DNA from: Planktosalinus sp963975935
GTDB taxonomy: Bacteria > Bacteroidota > Bacteroidia > Flavobacteriales > Flavobacteriaceae
Direction of reading: 5' to 3'
NCBI GenBank assembly: GCA_963975935.1
Contig: CAXBIQ010000003.1
Span: forward strand, 62,001 to 126,000
Length of the DNA stretch: 64,000 nt
Shown: piece after piece, positions 40,923-49,797 of the stretch
How the letters are laid out: each line of letters starts with the position of its first letter
How positions within the stretch are numbered: position 1 is the stretch's first letter
Made by a program: the position numbers and the translations under genes
Notes under the pieces: model-generated
The model's input: only the letters and a program-made list of their open reading frames with translations
Database searches by the model: none
Told to the model about the DNA's origin: nothing

Positions 40923-42533
40923 ATGAAAAATATTATTTTCCTTACTGTCTTTTTAGTTTCAAACTCCATATTAGCACAAACAGAAGATGCATGGGTGTTT
41001 TTTCTCGATAAGGAAAATGTGCAGACATCACTGGACAACCCCCTCAGTATATTGACCCAGGCGGCTCTGGATAGAAAAGCACTTCACAATGTTCCCATAG
41101 ATGAACGCGATGTTCCGGTAAATGAAAATTATATTACCCAAATAAAAAGTCAACCCGGAATCACGGTATATGCAAAATCAAAGTGGATGAATTGTGTTTA
41201 CGTAAGAGGTACTCAAACTAATATTGCAAATCTTACCAACCTTTCTTTTGTAACAGCTATTGAATATGCAGATAAATCCCTGAACTTCGCATCGGGGGTC
41301 AATCCTGTGGAAGATAAATTTGCATTTGAGCAACCTTCACGCACTTTTGATTATGGCTTTGCATCAAATCAAATTGAAATGCTTGCGGGTGACTATCTCC
41401 ACAACCAGGGATATACCGGTAGTGGGATGCTTATCGCTATTTTTGATAGTGGCTTTCTTGGGGTTGATACTGAAGATGGGTTTGCATATGTACGTGATGA
41501 CGGAAGGATTTTAGGAACCTACGATTTTATTGAAAGGAGTGAAACACTAAACAATAACAGCTCTCACGGTACACGTGTATTCAGTGATATTGGCGGTTAT
41601 ATTGAAAATGAATTTGTGGGGACAGCCCCTGATGCCTCATTTTACTTATTCAAAACCGAAGATGTTACCAGTGAAACCCCGGTAGAGGAAGCTTATTGGG
41701 TGGAAGCTCTGGAAAGGGTTGACAGCCTTGGGGTTCATGTTGTCAACACGTCTTTGGGATACCGTGCTTATGACAACCCCGCTTATTCACATACCTATGA
41801 AGATCTTGACGGAAATACAACCTTTAGCGCCCGGGGAGCCAATATTGGCTTTGAAAAAGGCCTGCTGTTGGTAACTTCTGCAGGAAATAGCGGGAATGGT
41901 AGTTTCCCCTGGGTGGGAACACCGGGAGATTCTCCGGGCATGCTCACGATTGGGGCAGTGAACTCAGATGGTGATTATACATCTTTTAGCTCTATAGGAC
42001 CCACCACAGACGGCCGTATAAAACCTGATGTAATGGCACAAGGCCAAGCCGCTTATGTGATTAATCAAAACAATGAGATTGTAACAAACAACGGTACCTC
42101 ATTCAGTTCTCCCATAATGGCAGGTGTTTTGGCCTGCTTTTGGCAAGCCGGTTTGCAATTTCCCAACGCACAAATCATGCAATGGGTCAGGGAATCAGCA
42201 CATCTTTACAGCAACCCCACAGACCAGATGGGATATGGAATTCCCAATTTTCAAGTTGCCCTGGACTTATTGTTGCTTTCAGCGGAAGAACAGCAATCTA
42301 GGGGTTTTATAGTGTATCCAAATCCTGTCAATGACCAACTCTTTGTTGAAATTCCCGGTAATACTAACCCCATAAAAACTGTTTTGCATTCTGTATTTGG
42401 AACTAAAATTTGGGAACAAACGCTTCAGCCTCAAAATCAGGGTTTGGATGTTTCAGGGTTGCGAAATGGGGTATATCTGCTTACCTTAGCGACTGATTTT
42501 AGTTCACAAACCCTAAAAATTGTCAAGAAGTAA
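40923..42533 (+). CDS. T9SS-secreted S8 subtilase
   Basis: A 536-residue secreted protease. The signal peptide (MKNIIFLTVFLVSNSILAQ) is followed by a prodomain to about residue 140, then the S8 domain. The triad is D175 (IAIFDSGFLG), H215 (NNSSHGTRVF) and S393 (NNGTSFSSPIMAGV), with N322 as oxyanion residue. The last 75 residues form a type A T9SS sorting domain (GFIVYPNPVNDQLFVEI, GLRNGVYLLTL, ending LKIVKK). They direct export through the type IX system and then cleavage. It is immediately followed by the nitronate monooxygenase gene (stop TAA touches the next ATG). The link between a surface protease and the oxidase is unexplained. Confidence 0.93.
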   Translation: MKNIIFLTVFLVSNSILAQTEDAWVFFLDKENVQTSLDNPLSILTQAALDRKALHNVPIDERDVPVNENYITQIKSQPGITVYAKSKWMNCVYVRGTQTNIANLTNLSFVTAIEYADKSLNFASGVNPVEDKFAFEQPSRTFDYGFASNQIEMLAGDYLHNQGYTGSGMLIAIFDSGFLGVDTEDGFAYVRDDGRILGTYDFIERSETLNNNSSHGTRVFSDIGGYIENEFVGTAPDASFYLFKTEDVTSETPVEEAYWVEALERVDSLGVHVVNTSLGYRAYDNPAYSHTYEDLDGNTTFSARGANIGFEKGLLLVTSAGNSGNGSFPWVGTPGDSPGMLTIGAVNSDGDYTSFSSIGPTTDGRIKPDVMAQGQAAYVINQNNEIVTNNGTSFSSPIMAGVLACFWQAGLQFPNAQIMQWVRESAHLYSNPTDQMGYGIPNFQVALDLLLLSAEEQQSRGFIVYPNPVNDQLFVEIPGNTNPIKTVLHSVFGTKIWEQTLQPQNQGLDVSGLRNGVYLLTLATDFSSQTLKIVKK

Positions 42534-43478
42534 ATGGCTTCCAACAGAATTACACAATTATTCAATATTCAATATCCCATCATTCAGGCAGGAATGATCT
42601 GGAACAGCGGCTGGCGGTTGGCCAGTGCAGTTAGCAATGCCGGCGGACTTGGCATTATTGGTGCCGGGTCCATGTATCCTGAAATTCTTAGGGAACACAT
42701 TCAGAAATGTAAAAAAGCAACTGATAAACCTTTTGGCGTGAACGTGCCCATGCTCTATCCTGATATTGATAAAATCATGGAAATCATTGTTGCTGAAAAA
42801 GTAGAGATTGTATTTACCTCTGCCGGCAATCCAAAAACCTATACATCTTTCCTTAAGGAAAACGGGATTACTGTTGTTCACGTTGTGAGCAGTGTAAAAT
42901 TTGCCTTAAAAGCCCAGGAGGCCGGGGTGGATGCCGTTGTTGCCGAAGGCTTTGAAGCCGGGGGGCATAACGGAAGGGAAGAAACAACAACATTTACACT
43001 CATTCCAATGGTCAGGGAAAAAATAGAAGTTCCTCTGATTGCAGCCGGTGGTATCGCCACCGGAAAAGGCATGCTTGCCGCTATGATTTTAGGTGCAGAC
43101 GCAGTGCAGGTAGGCACCCGTTTTGTAGCCAGCAATGAATCTTCAGCGCATCAATTGTTTAAAGAAGAGGTTGTAAAAGCAAAAGAAGGCGATACTGTTT
43201 TGACCTTAAAAGAACTCGCTCCTGTGCGTTTGATCAAGAACAAGTTTTTTGAAGACGTGCAACGCCTGTATGCAAAAAGCCCAACCACAGAAGAGCTTAA
43301 AACACTTTTGGGCCGCGCCAGAGCCAAGCGGGGTATGTTTGAAGGCGACCTGGAAGAAGGTGAGCTGGAAATTGGCCAGATTTCAGGATTGATTCACGAT
43401 ATCAAACCTGCTGCCCAAATCCTTCAGGAAATGGTTGCCGAATTTGAAGCGGCAAAGCGCGCTGTGTTGGACTTATAA
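42534..43478 (+). CDS. Nitronate monooxygenase-family (FMN) enzyme
   Basis: The 314-residue TIM-barrel protein shows the 2-nitropropane dioxygenase blocks: IQAGMIWNSGWRLASAVSNA, GGLGIIGAGSMYP, VNVPMLYPD, VHVVSSVKFALKAQEAGVDA, AEGFEAGGHNGRE, PLIAAGGIATGKGMLAAMIL and GADAVQVGTRFVASNESSAH. Members bind FMN and oxidise nitronates or act on enoyl-type substrates. The GAGSM and GGHNG motifs are those of the nitronate monooxygenase/FabK-like class. FabK-like enoyl-ACP reductases are the main alternative. The start codon abuts the preceding subtilase stop, so translational coupling is likely. Confidence 0.85.
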   Translation: MASNRITQLFNIQYPIIQAGMIWNSGWRLASAVSNAGGLGIIGAGSMYPEILREHIQKCKKATDKPFGVNVPMLYPDIDKIMEIIVAEKVEIVFTSAGNPKTYTSFLKENGITVVHVVSSVKFALKAQEAGVDAVVAEGFEAGGHNGREETTTFTLIPMVREKIEVPLIAAGGIATGKGMLAAMILGADAVQVGTRFVASNESSAHQLFKEEVVKAKEGDTVLTLKELAPVRLIKNKFFEDVQRLYAKSPTTEELKTLLGRARAKRGMFEGDLEEGELEIGQISGLIHDIKPAAQILQEMVAEFEAAKRAVLDL

Positions 43479-43510
43479 GAATAATCTCTATCACATTAAT
43501 CACAAATTAA

Positions 43511-44263
43511 ATGAAAAAGATTCTTTTGCCCTTTTTTCTATTTTTCCACTTTATAGCATTTTCCCAAATAATCAATGTAGAGTCTTTAAGAAAAGTAACA
43601 GATACTTCCGGCTGGACGGGAAATACAAGCCTTGATTTTTCGCTCACTAAAAATACCCAAACGCTTATTCGGCTCAGCAATAAAATTCACGTACAGTATA
43701 AGATGAAAAGGCACCTCGCGCTTTTTGTCAATGACCTGGGGTTTGAGCGTTCAGGCGGACAAAGTTTTGTAAATCAGGGTTCTCAACACTTAAGGTATAA
43801 TTATAAGCTGCTTGAAAATATTACATGGGAAGCTTTTGTGCAGTCTCAGTACAATTCCATAGCAAAAATACAATTCAGGGGGCTCACCGGCATTGGTCCG
43901 CGTTTTAAACTTTTGGGTTTGGAAAAGTACAGGCTCTATGTGGGGACTCTGGTGATGTATGAACACGAAGAGCTAGATGAAGAAACATTGATTATAAACC
44001 GGGATTGGAGGGCAAGCTCATATCTCTCCTTGAGTTTTTTTCCAACAGACAATATTACTTTTGTAAGCACTACCTATTATCAACCCGTTCTTAATGATTT
44101 TAAGGATTACAGGATTGCTTCTGAAAACTCCTTTGTTCTGGGTATTTTTGAAAAACTTTCACTTAAAACCACTTATACCTTAACCTTTGATGCAACACCT
44201 GCAACAGGGGTTCCTGATACTTTTTACCAATTGACCACCGGGTTGTTGTATGCCTTTGATTAA
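43511..44263 (+). CDS. DUF2490 family outer-membrane-like protein
   Basis: The 250-residue protein has a signal peptide (MKKILLPFFLFFHFIAFSQ). A beta-rich fold matching DUF2490 follows (SRTGWTGNTSLDFSLTKNTQ-like opening, GFERSGGQSFVNQGSQHLRY, FVQSQYNSIAKIQFRGLTGI, GPRFKLL). It probably forms a small outer-membrane barrel of unknown function. It follows the oxidase gene by 32 bp and ends at a bidirectional terminator shared with lysA. No active site can be recognised. Confidence 0.75.
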   Translation: MKKILLPFFLFFHFIAFSQIINVESLRKVTDTSGWTGNTSLDFSLTKNTQTLIRLSNKIHVQYKMKRHLALFVNDLGFERSGGQSFVNQGSQHLRYNYKLLENITWEAFVQSQYNSIAKIQFRGLTGIGPRFKLLGLEKYRLYVGTLVMYEHEELDEETLIINRDWRASSYLSLSFFPTDNITFVSTTYYQPVLNDFKDYRIASENSFVLGIFEKLSLKTTYTLTFDATPATGVPDTFYQLTTGLLYAFD

Positions 44264-44265
44264 AA

Positions 44266-44303
44266 AAACAAAACCCCATCTTTTCAGAAGGGGCTTTATC
44301 TTT
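44266..44303. terminator. Bidirectional terminator between the DUF2490 gene and lysA
   Basis: The CCCC (44274-44277) and GGGG (44290-44293) arms with inner TCT/AGA form a stem with one A-A mismatch and a 4-nt loop. An A-rich left side and a T-rich right side (TTTATCTTTTT) fit use from both directions. Confidence 0.6.
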
Positions 44304-45509
44304 TTAGAATGAGATTACAACCTGGTTTTTAAGTAAATCCTCCATGGTTTCACGCTCCCGTATTAAATGTGCTTTGCCCTGGTACCACATCACTTCGGCA
44401 GGCCTGAAACGCGAATTGTAATTGCTGGCCATGGTAAAGCAATAGGCCCCCGCATTGTTAAAGGCTAAAATATCATCTTCTTTAATTTCAGTTATTCTGC
44501 GGTTATTGGCAAAAGTGTCGGTTTCACAAATATAACCCACAACAGAGTAGAAACGCTCTTTTCCTTTTGGGTTTGAAATGTTTTCGATATGATGTGTAAC
44601 TCCATAAAACATAGGACGTATCAAATGATTGAACCCGCTGTCCACTTGTGCAAAAACCGTTGAAGTGGTTTGTTTGATGACATTTACTTTTACCAAAAAT
44701 TTCCCTGCTTCACTCACCAGAAATTTCCCGGGTTCAAAAGCCAGGGTGAGTTCCCTGCCATACTCGGTGCAAAACTCATTGAACCTTTTGCTGAGTTTTT
44801 TCCCCAGTTCCTCCACATTGGTTTCGATATCCCCTTGTTTGTAAGGCACTTTGAAGCCACTTCCGAAGTCAATGAATTCAAGGGTTTTAAAGTTTCTAGC
44901 CGCATCAAATAAGATTTCGCTGGCATACAGGAACACATCAATGTCAAGAATATCACTTCCCGTGTGCATATGGATACCGTTAATGTGCATACCTGTGTTT
45001 TCTACAATGCGCAACAACAACGGCATTTGGTGAATGGATATACCAAATTTTGAATCAATATGCCCCACTGAAATGTTTGTATTCCCACCGGCCATCACAT
45101 GCGGGTTGATGCGGATGCATACCGGGATTTCAGGATGCTTGGTTCCAAACTGCTCCAGCACTGAAAGATTATCAATATTGATCTGGACTCCCATGGCTGC
45201 AACGGCTTCAATTTCCTGCATCGATACACCATTTGGAGTAAAGATGATTTGAGAAGGCTCATAGCCCGCCTCGAGACCCAGTTTAACTTCCTGAATGGAT
45301 ACCGTGTCAAGCGCAGCTCCAAGGGAGTTTAAATATTTTAGTACCGAAAGGTTTGAGTTGGCCTTTACGGCATAGTGAAATTTAACCTGTTTGACCTTTT
45401 TGAATGCTGACGTTAAACGTTTATACTGAGATGCGATTCTTTCGGCATCATACACATAAACAGGACTCCCAAAGTCCTGAGCAATTTTTAAAAGGTCTTG
45501 ATTTGTCAT
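44304..45509 (-). CDS. lysA: Diaminopimelate decarboxylase
   Basis: The 401-residue PLP enzyme is complete. It has the PLP lysine motif VKFHYAVKANSNLSVLKYL near residues 44-62, GMHINGIHMHTGSDILDIDV, the glycine-rich phosphate site LEFIDFGSGFKVPYK, LAFEPGKFLVSEAG, and the C-terminal CETDTF with the active-site Cys and GAYCFTMASNYNSRFRP. It decarboxylates meso-diaminopimelate to lysine, the last step of lysine synthesis. It is a single gene, divergent from sucC, with a promoter-like box at 45547-45554. Confidence 0.95.
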   Translation of the reverse strand: MTNQDLLKIAQDFGSPVYVYDAERIASQYKRLTSAFKKVKQVKFHYAVKANSNLSVLKYLNSLGAALDTVSIQEVKLGLEAGYEPSQIIFTPNGVSMQEIEAVAAMGVQINIDNLSVLEQFGTKHPEIPVCIRINPHVMAGGNTNISVGHIDSKFGISIHQMPLLLRIVENTGMHINGIHMHTGSDILDIDVFLYASEILFDAARNFKTLEFIDFGSGFKVPYKQGDIETNVEELGKKLSKRFNEFCTEYGRELTLAFEPGKFLVSEAGKFLVKVNVIKQTTSTVFAQVDSGFNHLIRPMFYGVTHHIENISNPKGKERFYSVVGYICETDTFANNRRITEIKEDDILAFNNAGAYCFTMASNYNSRFRPAEVMWYQGKAHLIRERETMEDLLKNQVVISF

Positions 45510-45546
45510 TTTTTTTTAGGTTAAAATTAATTTTTTTATGAAGGCA

Positions 45547-45554
45547 CAAAAGTA
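45547..45554 (-). promoter_or_regulatory. TAnnTTTG -7 promoter element for lysA
   Basis: The plus strand CAAAAGTA reads TACTTTTG on the minus strand. It lies 37 bp upstream of the lysA ATG at 45509. Confidence 0.5.
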
Positions 45555-45618
45555 TTTAACCTAAACAACTTTTTAGTTAAAAAATATCATAAATCTTGTC
45601 TTTTAAAATTAAAAAAGA

Positions 45619-45649
45619 TTGCCACACTGCAATGCTTTTGTTACTTTTG
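45619..45649 (+). promoter_or_regulatory. sucC promoter (TTG -33, TAnnTTTG -7)
   Basis: TTG at 45619-45621, a 20-bp spacer, and TACTTTTG at 45642-45649. The leader before the ATG at 45682 would be about 28 nt. Confidence 0.6.
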
Positions 45650-45681
45650 CACCTTAATTATTAAAGCGAAAACCCTCCACT

Positions 45682-46872
45682 ATGAATCTACACGAGTATC
45701 AAGGAAAAGAGATATTGAATAGTTTTGGCGTTGAAATTCAGCGCGGTTATGTGGCTCAAACCCCACAAGAAGCAGTAGAAATAGCAAAGAAATTAACTGA
45801 TGAAACCGGAACAAGCTGGTATGTCATCAAAGCACAGGTTCACGCAGGTGGCCGTGGTAAAGGAGGTGGAGTCAAGCTTGCCAAAGGAATAGAACATGTA
45901 GAAGATGTTGCCAGTCAAATCATAGGGATGGACCTGGTAACACCCCAAACGTCTGCAGAGGGAAAACGCGTGCATCAGGTGCTGGTTGCTGAGGATGTTT
46001 ACTATCCCGGAGAAAGTGAAACCAGTGAAATTTACATGAGCGTTTTACTTAACCGTGCCACCGGAAAGAATATGATTATGTATTCAACAGAAGGAGGTAT
46101 GGATATCGAGACCGTAGCCGAAAATACCCCCCATTTGATCTTTACCGAAGAAGTGGATCCCGGTGTAGGACTTATGCCGTTTCAGGCGCGACGTGTTGCT
46201 TTCAATCTGGGGCTTGAAGGGAAAGCCTTTAAAGAGATGACAAAGTTTGTCACAGCTCTTTACACGGCATATGATAAATCTGATTCTTCCCTTTTTGAAA
46301 TCAATCCGGTTTTAAAAACAAGTGATAATAAAATTATTGCAGTAGATGCAAAAGTAACTATAGACGACAATGCGCTTTTCCGTCATAAGGACTATCAGGA
46401 GATGCGTGATATTCGTGAAGAAAATGCAACTGAAGTTGAAGCCCGCTCCAAAGGTTTGAGCTATGTGGACCTTGACGGAAATGTGGGTTGTATGGTAAAC
46501 GGTGCAGGACTGGCAATGGCCACAATGGACCTGATTAAACAAGCGGGCGGAGAGCCTGCAAATTTCCTTGACGTGGGAGGGACCGCTGATGCAGAACGTG
46601 TGGAGGCTGCATTTAAACTCATACTGAAAGATCCAAAAGTAAAAGCTATTTTGGTAAACATATTTGGAGGAATTGTGCGCTGTGACCGTGTGGCGCAGGG
46701 TATTGTTGATGCCTATAAAAACATCGGGACGATTAATGTCCCCATTATTGTTCGTTTGCAAGGAACTAATGCTGACATTGCCAAAAAATTAATCGATGAC
46801 AGCGGACTCAATGTACATTCTGTCATACAGTTTCAGGAAGCGGCAGATAAAGTGCAAGAGGTGCTTTCCTAA
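45682..46872 (+). CDS. sucC: Succinyl-CoA ligase (ADP-forming) beta subunit
   Basis: The 396-residue subunit begins MNLHEYQGKEILNSFGVEIQ and shows the ATP-grasp features VIKAQVHAGGRGKGGGVKLA, LFEINPVLKTSDN, VDAKVTIDDNALF and DLDGNVGCMVNGAGLAMATM. The CoA-ligase half follows (FLDVGGTADAERVEAAFKL, ILVNIFGGIVRCDRVA). It forms succinate plus ATP in the citric-acid cycle with SucD. No sucD lies alongside, as is typical in this class. It is followed by a strong terminator. Confidence 0.97.
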   Translation: MNLHEYQGKEILNSFGVEIQRGYVAQTPQEAVEIAKKLTDETGTSWYVIKAQVHAGGRGKGGGVKLAKGIEHVEDVASQIIGMDLVTPQTSAEGKRVHQVLVAEDVYYPGESETSEIYMSVLLNRATGKNMIMYSTEGGMDIETVAENTPHLIFTEEVDPGVGLMPFQARRVAFNLGLEGKAFKEMTKFVTALYTAYDKSDSSLFEINPVLKTSDNKIIAVDAKVTIDDNALFRHKDYQEMRDIREENATEVEARSKGLSYVDLDGNVGCMVNGAGLAMATMDLIKQAGGEPANFLDVGGTADAERVEAAFKLILKDPKVKAILVNIFGGIVRCDRVAQGIVDAYKNIGTINVPIIVRLQGTNADIAKKLIDDSGLNVHSVIQFQEAADKVQEVLS

Positions 46873-46898
46873 GAGAATACACATACTACAAAGATTTA

Positions 46899-46930
46899 AA
46901 ATCCCAAGAAACATTTCTTGGGATTTTTTT
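46899..46930 (+). terminator. Terminator after sucC
   Basis: AAATCCCAAGAAA and its exact complement TTTCTTGGGATTT flank a CA apex, followed by a run of T residues at 46924-46930. It lies 26 bp past the sucC stop. Confidence 0.85.
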
Positions 46931-47059
46931 ATGATTTAAATTGTCAAAATGGCATCTTATTTGCTCAATATTAAGTCATTATGTCTTGTTTTTGGTTTGG
47001 AACTCTTTTTGTATATACAGTACTGAAAAGAAATAAGTTTAACCAAAAAAATAAAAGTT

Positions 47060-47494
47060 ATGAGTTTAATTAAGAGAAATCAAGACGCATGGCTGCCTTC
47101 AATTTTTGAAGATTTATTTAATGACAGCCGTTTGGCAGATGTATCAAATTTCGGCAGCACATTACCTGCCGTTAACATCAAAGAAACCGCAGACGATTTT
47201 AAAGTTGAAGTGGCTGTTCCCGGAAAGAAAAAAGATGATTTCAACATTGAGTTGGATCAAAATGTACTGACAATTTCTTCTGAAACTAAAAATGAAAACG
47301 AAGAAAAGTCTGAAGACGGGAAATTTACCCGCAAAGAATTTAACTACACTTCATTCAAAAGAGCATTTACCTTGCCCGATAGTGTAGAACAGGATAAGAT
47401 TAAGGCTGTTTACAAAGAGGGTGTTTTAAGCATCACGGTCCCCAAAAGGGAGGAAAGTAAACAAAAGCCAAAGAGAATGATTGCAGTTTCATAA
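47060..47494 (+). CDS. Small heat-shock protein (Hsp20/alpha-crystallin)
   Basis: The 144-residue chaperone has a short N-terminal arm (MSLIKRNQDAWLPSIFEDLF). An alpha-crystallin domain follows at about residues 36-130: PAVNIKETADDFKVEVAVPG, KKKDDFNIELDQNVLTIS, FNYTSFKRAFTLPDSVEQDK, YKEGVLSITVPKRE. The extension ends KPKRMIAVS (an I-x-I-like anchor is MIAV). It binds unfolding proteins under heat or other stress. It stands alone between sucC and rluF. No heat-shock promoter of known type was identified in the 187-bp leader. Confidence 0.9.
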   Translation: MSLIKRNQDAWLPSIFEDLFNDSRLADVSNFGSTLPAVNIKETADDFKVEVAVPGKKKDDFNIELDQNVLTISSETKNENEEKSEDGKFTRKEFNYTSFKRAFTLPDSVEQDKIKAVYKEGVLSITVPKREESKQKPKRMIAVS

Positions 47495-47498
47495 TTTG

Positions 47499-47513
47499 TC
47501 CGCCTCTGGCGGA
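47499..47513 (+). repeat. Short perfect palindrome TCCGCC-TCT-GGCGGA
   Basis: A 6-bp inverted repeat around a 3-nt loop just after the hsp20 stop. It resembles the dispersed TCCGCC/GGCGGA intergenic elements of Bacteroidota. Confidence 0.5.
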
Positions 47514-47543
47514 TAGATAATAATTTGGTTGGTTAGTTAGTTG

Positions 47544-47579
47544 GCTGTTCCCTTCGCAATCGGGGAGCAGCTTTTTTTT
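47544..47579. terminator. Terminator between hsp20 and rluF
   Basis: GCTGTTCCC (47544-47552) pairs with GGGAGCAGC (47563-47571) with one G-U, followed by a T-run (47572-47579). It can end hsp20 transcription on the plus strand and lies 2 bp from the rluF stop. Confidence 0.7.
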
Positions 47580-47581
47580 GT

Positions 47582-48358
47582 TTACCTTTTATTGTTTCTC
47601 CTTCTCAATGGAGGTTTTTCCTGTGTTGACGCTGCAACTTTCACAGAATTTTTTACCATCAGGTTAATTTCAGCCAATTCTTGTTTTGTAAGGCTTCGCC
47701 ATTTGCCTTCCGGGATGCCGTCAAGTGTAACGTTCATAATGCGCACGCGCAGCAACCGAACAACCTCATATCCAAAAAACTCACACATACGCCTAATTTG
47801 CCTGTTCAATCCCTGAATCAGGATAATTTTAAACACAAACCGGCTAAGCCGTTCTACTTTGCATTTTTTTGTTACCGTGTCCAATATGGGAACACCGTTG
47901 CCCATGCGCTTTACAAAATCATCGGTCACGGGGCGGTCAACGGTTACAATATATTCTTTTTCATGCTGGTTGCCGGCACGCAGGATTTTATTTACAATAT
48001 CGCCGTCATTGGTCAAAAAAATCAAGCCTTCTGAGGGTTTGTCCAACCTTCCGACAGGGAAAATACGCTCTTTGTGGTTGATAAAATCAATAATGTTGCC
48101 TTCTACGCGCCTGTCTGTAGTACAGGTGATGCCCACGGGTTTGTGAAAGGCTATAAATACATCGGTATCTGAAGCGGTTATTTCTTTTCCGTCAATAGTG
48201 ATAGTGTCTTCAGGAAAAACACGGTCTCCCAAAGTGCTTTGAACTCCGTTCACGGCTACCCTGCCTTCTTCAATGAGTGTGTCGGCCTGCCTTCGGGAGC
48301 AGTAACCGCTGTCACTGATGGCTTTGTTGAGACGTGTGCTGTTTTCAGGATGGGACAC
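47582..48358 (-). CDS. rluF: 23S rRNA pseudouridine synthase RluF
   Basis: The 258-residue enzyme starts with an S4 RNA-binding domain (RLNKAISDSGYCSRRQADTL, VAVNGV). The catalytic RluF/RsuA core follows: FIAFHKPVGITCTTDRRVEG, then FPVGRLDKPSEGLIFLTNDG with the catalytic Asp in RLDKPSEG, and LIQGLNRQIRRMCEFFGYEV. RluF isomerises U2604 (and to a lesser degree U2605) of 23S rRNA. RluB/RsuA paralogues are less likely because the sequence around the active site and the C-terminus fit RluF. It is preceded by a terminator on its own strand, so it is transcribed independently of ArsI. Confidence 0.88.
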   Translation of the reverse strand: MSHPENSTRLNKAISDSGYCSRRQADTLIEEGRVAVNGVQSTLGDRVFPEDTITIDGKEITASDTDVFIAFHKPVGITCTTDRRVEGNIIDFINHKERIFPVGRLDKPSEGLIFLTNDGDIVNKILRAGNQHEKEYIVTVDRPVTDDFVKRMGNGVPILDTVTKKCKVERLSRFVFKIILIQGLNRQIRRMCEFFGYEVVRLLRVRIMNVTLDGIPEGKWRSLTKQELAEINLMVKNSVKVAASTQEKPPLRRRNNKR

Positions 48359-48439
48359 TATTTTGCTTCTTTGGTTAAAGTTGTAAAAATACTGTAATCT
48401 TAACAGATAAGAAAAATAATGAGGATGTGTTTGACTAAA

Positions 48440-48475
48440 AAAAAGTGACAGCGTTATTTGCTGTCACTTTTTCTC
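48440..48475 (-). terminator. Terminator after the ArsI gene (minus strand)
   Basis: AAAGTGACAGC (48442-48452) and its exact complement (48460-48470) form an 11-bp stem with a 7-nt loop. On the minus strand the stem runs into a T-run. It lies 16 bp past the ArsI stop. Confidence 0.85.
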
Positions 48476-48491
48476 TTTAAGCTTTTAATGT

Positions 48492-48998
48492 TTAAATACC
48501 GCAGGCCTCACTTCCACAAGGTGTCTTGGCAACTTGCACTTCATTCTCTTCAATTTTGGCATCTTTTCCGTCATTTCCGGTCCATTGGTTCATAATTTCC
48601 GGTGCCGGTCTTGCATTGATACCTTCACCATATACTGTTGCGCTACCGTGGGTATAAAATGCTTCCCAGTCAACGCCCTGCGGGTCTGTGATCCAGGATT
48701 TTTGGCTTTTTGAATAGCAGCACGTGCATTCTCCTTCTTCCCTTACGGTTCCTTTTGCGTTTTGCATATTTTCATAGACCTGTTGCAGTTCAGTTTCGGT
48801 TTCTACCTGTAGTCCCAGATGCTCGATACCGTTTTCTGCATGTCCTGTGGAAATGGCGTAGTTAATGCGCGGGTCTTCCAACATCCATTTTGCATAATCG
48901 GGTTTTACAATAGCGGGTTCGGTATTGAACAGTGCATTGTAAAATGCAATACTTTCTTCGAGGTTCTTCACTCTTACGTGAACGTGAAATCGTTTCAT
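48492..48998 (-). CDS. ArsI/CadI-family vicinal oxygen chelate metalloprotein
   Basis: This 168-residue VOC-fold protein matches ArsI, the C-As lyase that cleaves methyl or phenyl groups from trivalent organoarsenicals. Metal-ligand positions fit: H5, H60 and E112. The vicinal cysteine pair that binds the arsenic is seen as C93-C94 in ECTCCYSKSQKSW. The tail is longer than the fold needs and ends with CGSEACGI (Cys162, Cys166), which could bind a thiophilic metal. It is 61 bp downstream of a sigma-factor gene on the same strand, so the two may form one unit. CadI-type cadmium-induced proteins are close relatives and cannot be excluded. Confidence 0.85.
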   Translation of the reverse strand: MKRFHVHVRVKNLEESIAFYNALFNTEPAIVKPDYAKWMLEDPRINYAISTGHAENGIEHLGLQVETETELQQVYENMQNAKGTVREEGECTCCYSKSQKSWITDPQGVDWEAFYTHGSATVYGEGINARPAPEIMNQWTGNDGKDAKIEENEVQVAKTPCGSEACGI

Positions 48999-49059
48999 TT
49001 TGTGTGTTTTTTAAGGGTTACACAAACATGACGAAGCGGATGCAAAAAAGACGCAAAAT

Positions 49060-49656
49060 TTATTCAGAAAATTCTTTTTTTAGTTTTTGCAGGGGTATAC
49101 AAGAGTTTTTAATATCAAAAGAAATGATGTTTCCGGTGGCGTCTGTCTCAAAGTGGCAACAAGTTATAAATTCTGCTTTAAGGAGTTGTCTGCCGCGTTG
49201 GATTCTCGATTTTGTGGCCGTGAGTGATAAATTGAGTTTTTTGGCAATATCACTTTGTTTCACATTGTCTATATCTGAAAGCTTCAGGGGGAGGGCATAT
49301 TTTTCAGGTAAGAAAGCAAGCATGGGCTTGATATAATCAACAGCTTCTTTAAATGCAAGATTTTCATCTTCTTCAGTTGCATCGACAAATTCTTCTTTTA
49401 CAGTGATTTTTGATTGCTTCCTGTAATAGTCGATGATGGTATTTTGGGCAATTTGAAAAAGCCAGCTGCGCAGGTTCTTTACACCTGATTTTGAAATGCA
49501 AAAATTATATACTTTAATGAGCACTTCCTGAAGGATTTCGTCAGTGAGCGATTCATCTTTGACTCTTTTGAAAATATAATTCTTCAGTTCGTTTTTATGC
49601 TCCTGCCAAAGGGCGGGAACATCGCAATTGGGTTTTAAGCCGGCATCATGATTCAT
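49060..49656 (-). CDS. SigZ-type ECF sigma factor with C-terminal cysteines
   Basis: The 198-residue sigma factor contains region 2 (ILQEVLIKVYNFCISKSGVK, LRSWLFQIAQNTIIDYYRK). Region 4 follows (LAFLPEKYALPLKLSDI, KKLNLSLTATKSRIQRGRQL), which is a complete ECF architecture. Its C-terminus has a Cys-Cys pair (C166, C167 in EFITCCHFETDATGN) and a further C186 in KNSCIPL, a SigZ-like feature that could respond to metal(loid)s or redox. No anti-sigma factor gene lies next to it. It is the gene immediately upstream of the ArsI homologue (61 bp), so autoregulated control of ArsI is a reasonable inference. The region upstream (49657-49824) shows a weak minus-strand box at 49706-49713. Confidence 0.8.
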   Translation of the reverse strand: MNHDAGLKPNCDVPALWQEHKNELKNYIFKRVKDESLTDEILQEVLIKVYNFCISKSGVKNLRSWLFQIAQNTIIDYYRKQSKITVKEEFVDATEEDENLAFKEAVDYIKPMLAFLPEKYALPLKLSDIDNVKQSDIAKKLNLSLTATKSRIQRGRQLLKAEFITCCHFETDATGNIISFDIKNSCIPLQKLKKEFSE

Positions 49657-49797
49657 TGAAAATTGTGTGTTAAGAATGATTTCCCGCTATTGTTTAGGGT
49701 CATATCTAAAGTACACTTTTTTAATAATATTGCAGAAATAAGTTCGGGAAATTCTTATAGTTGTATTAAATAGGAAAAGCTCACACTTGAAATATGT

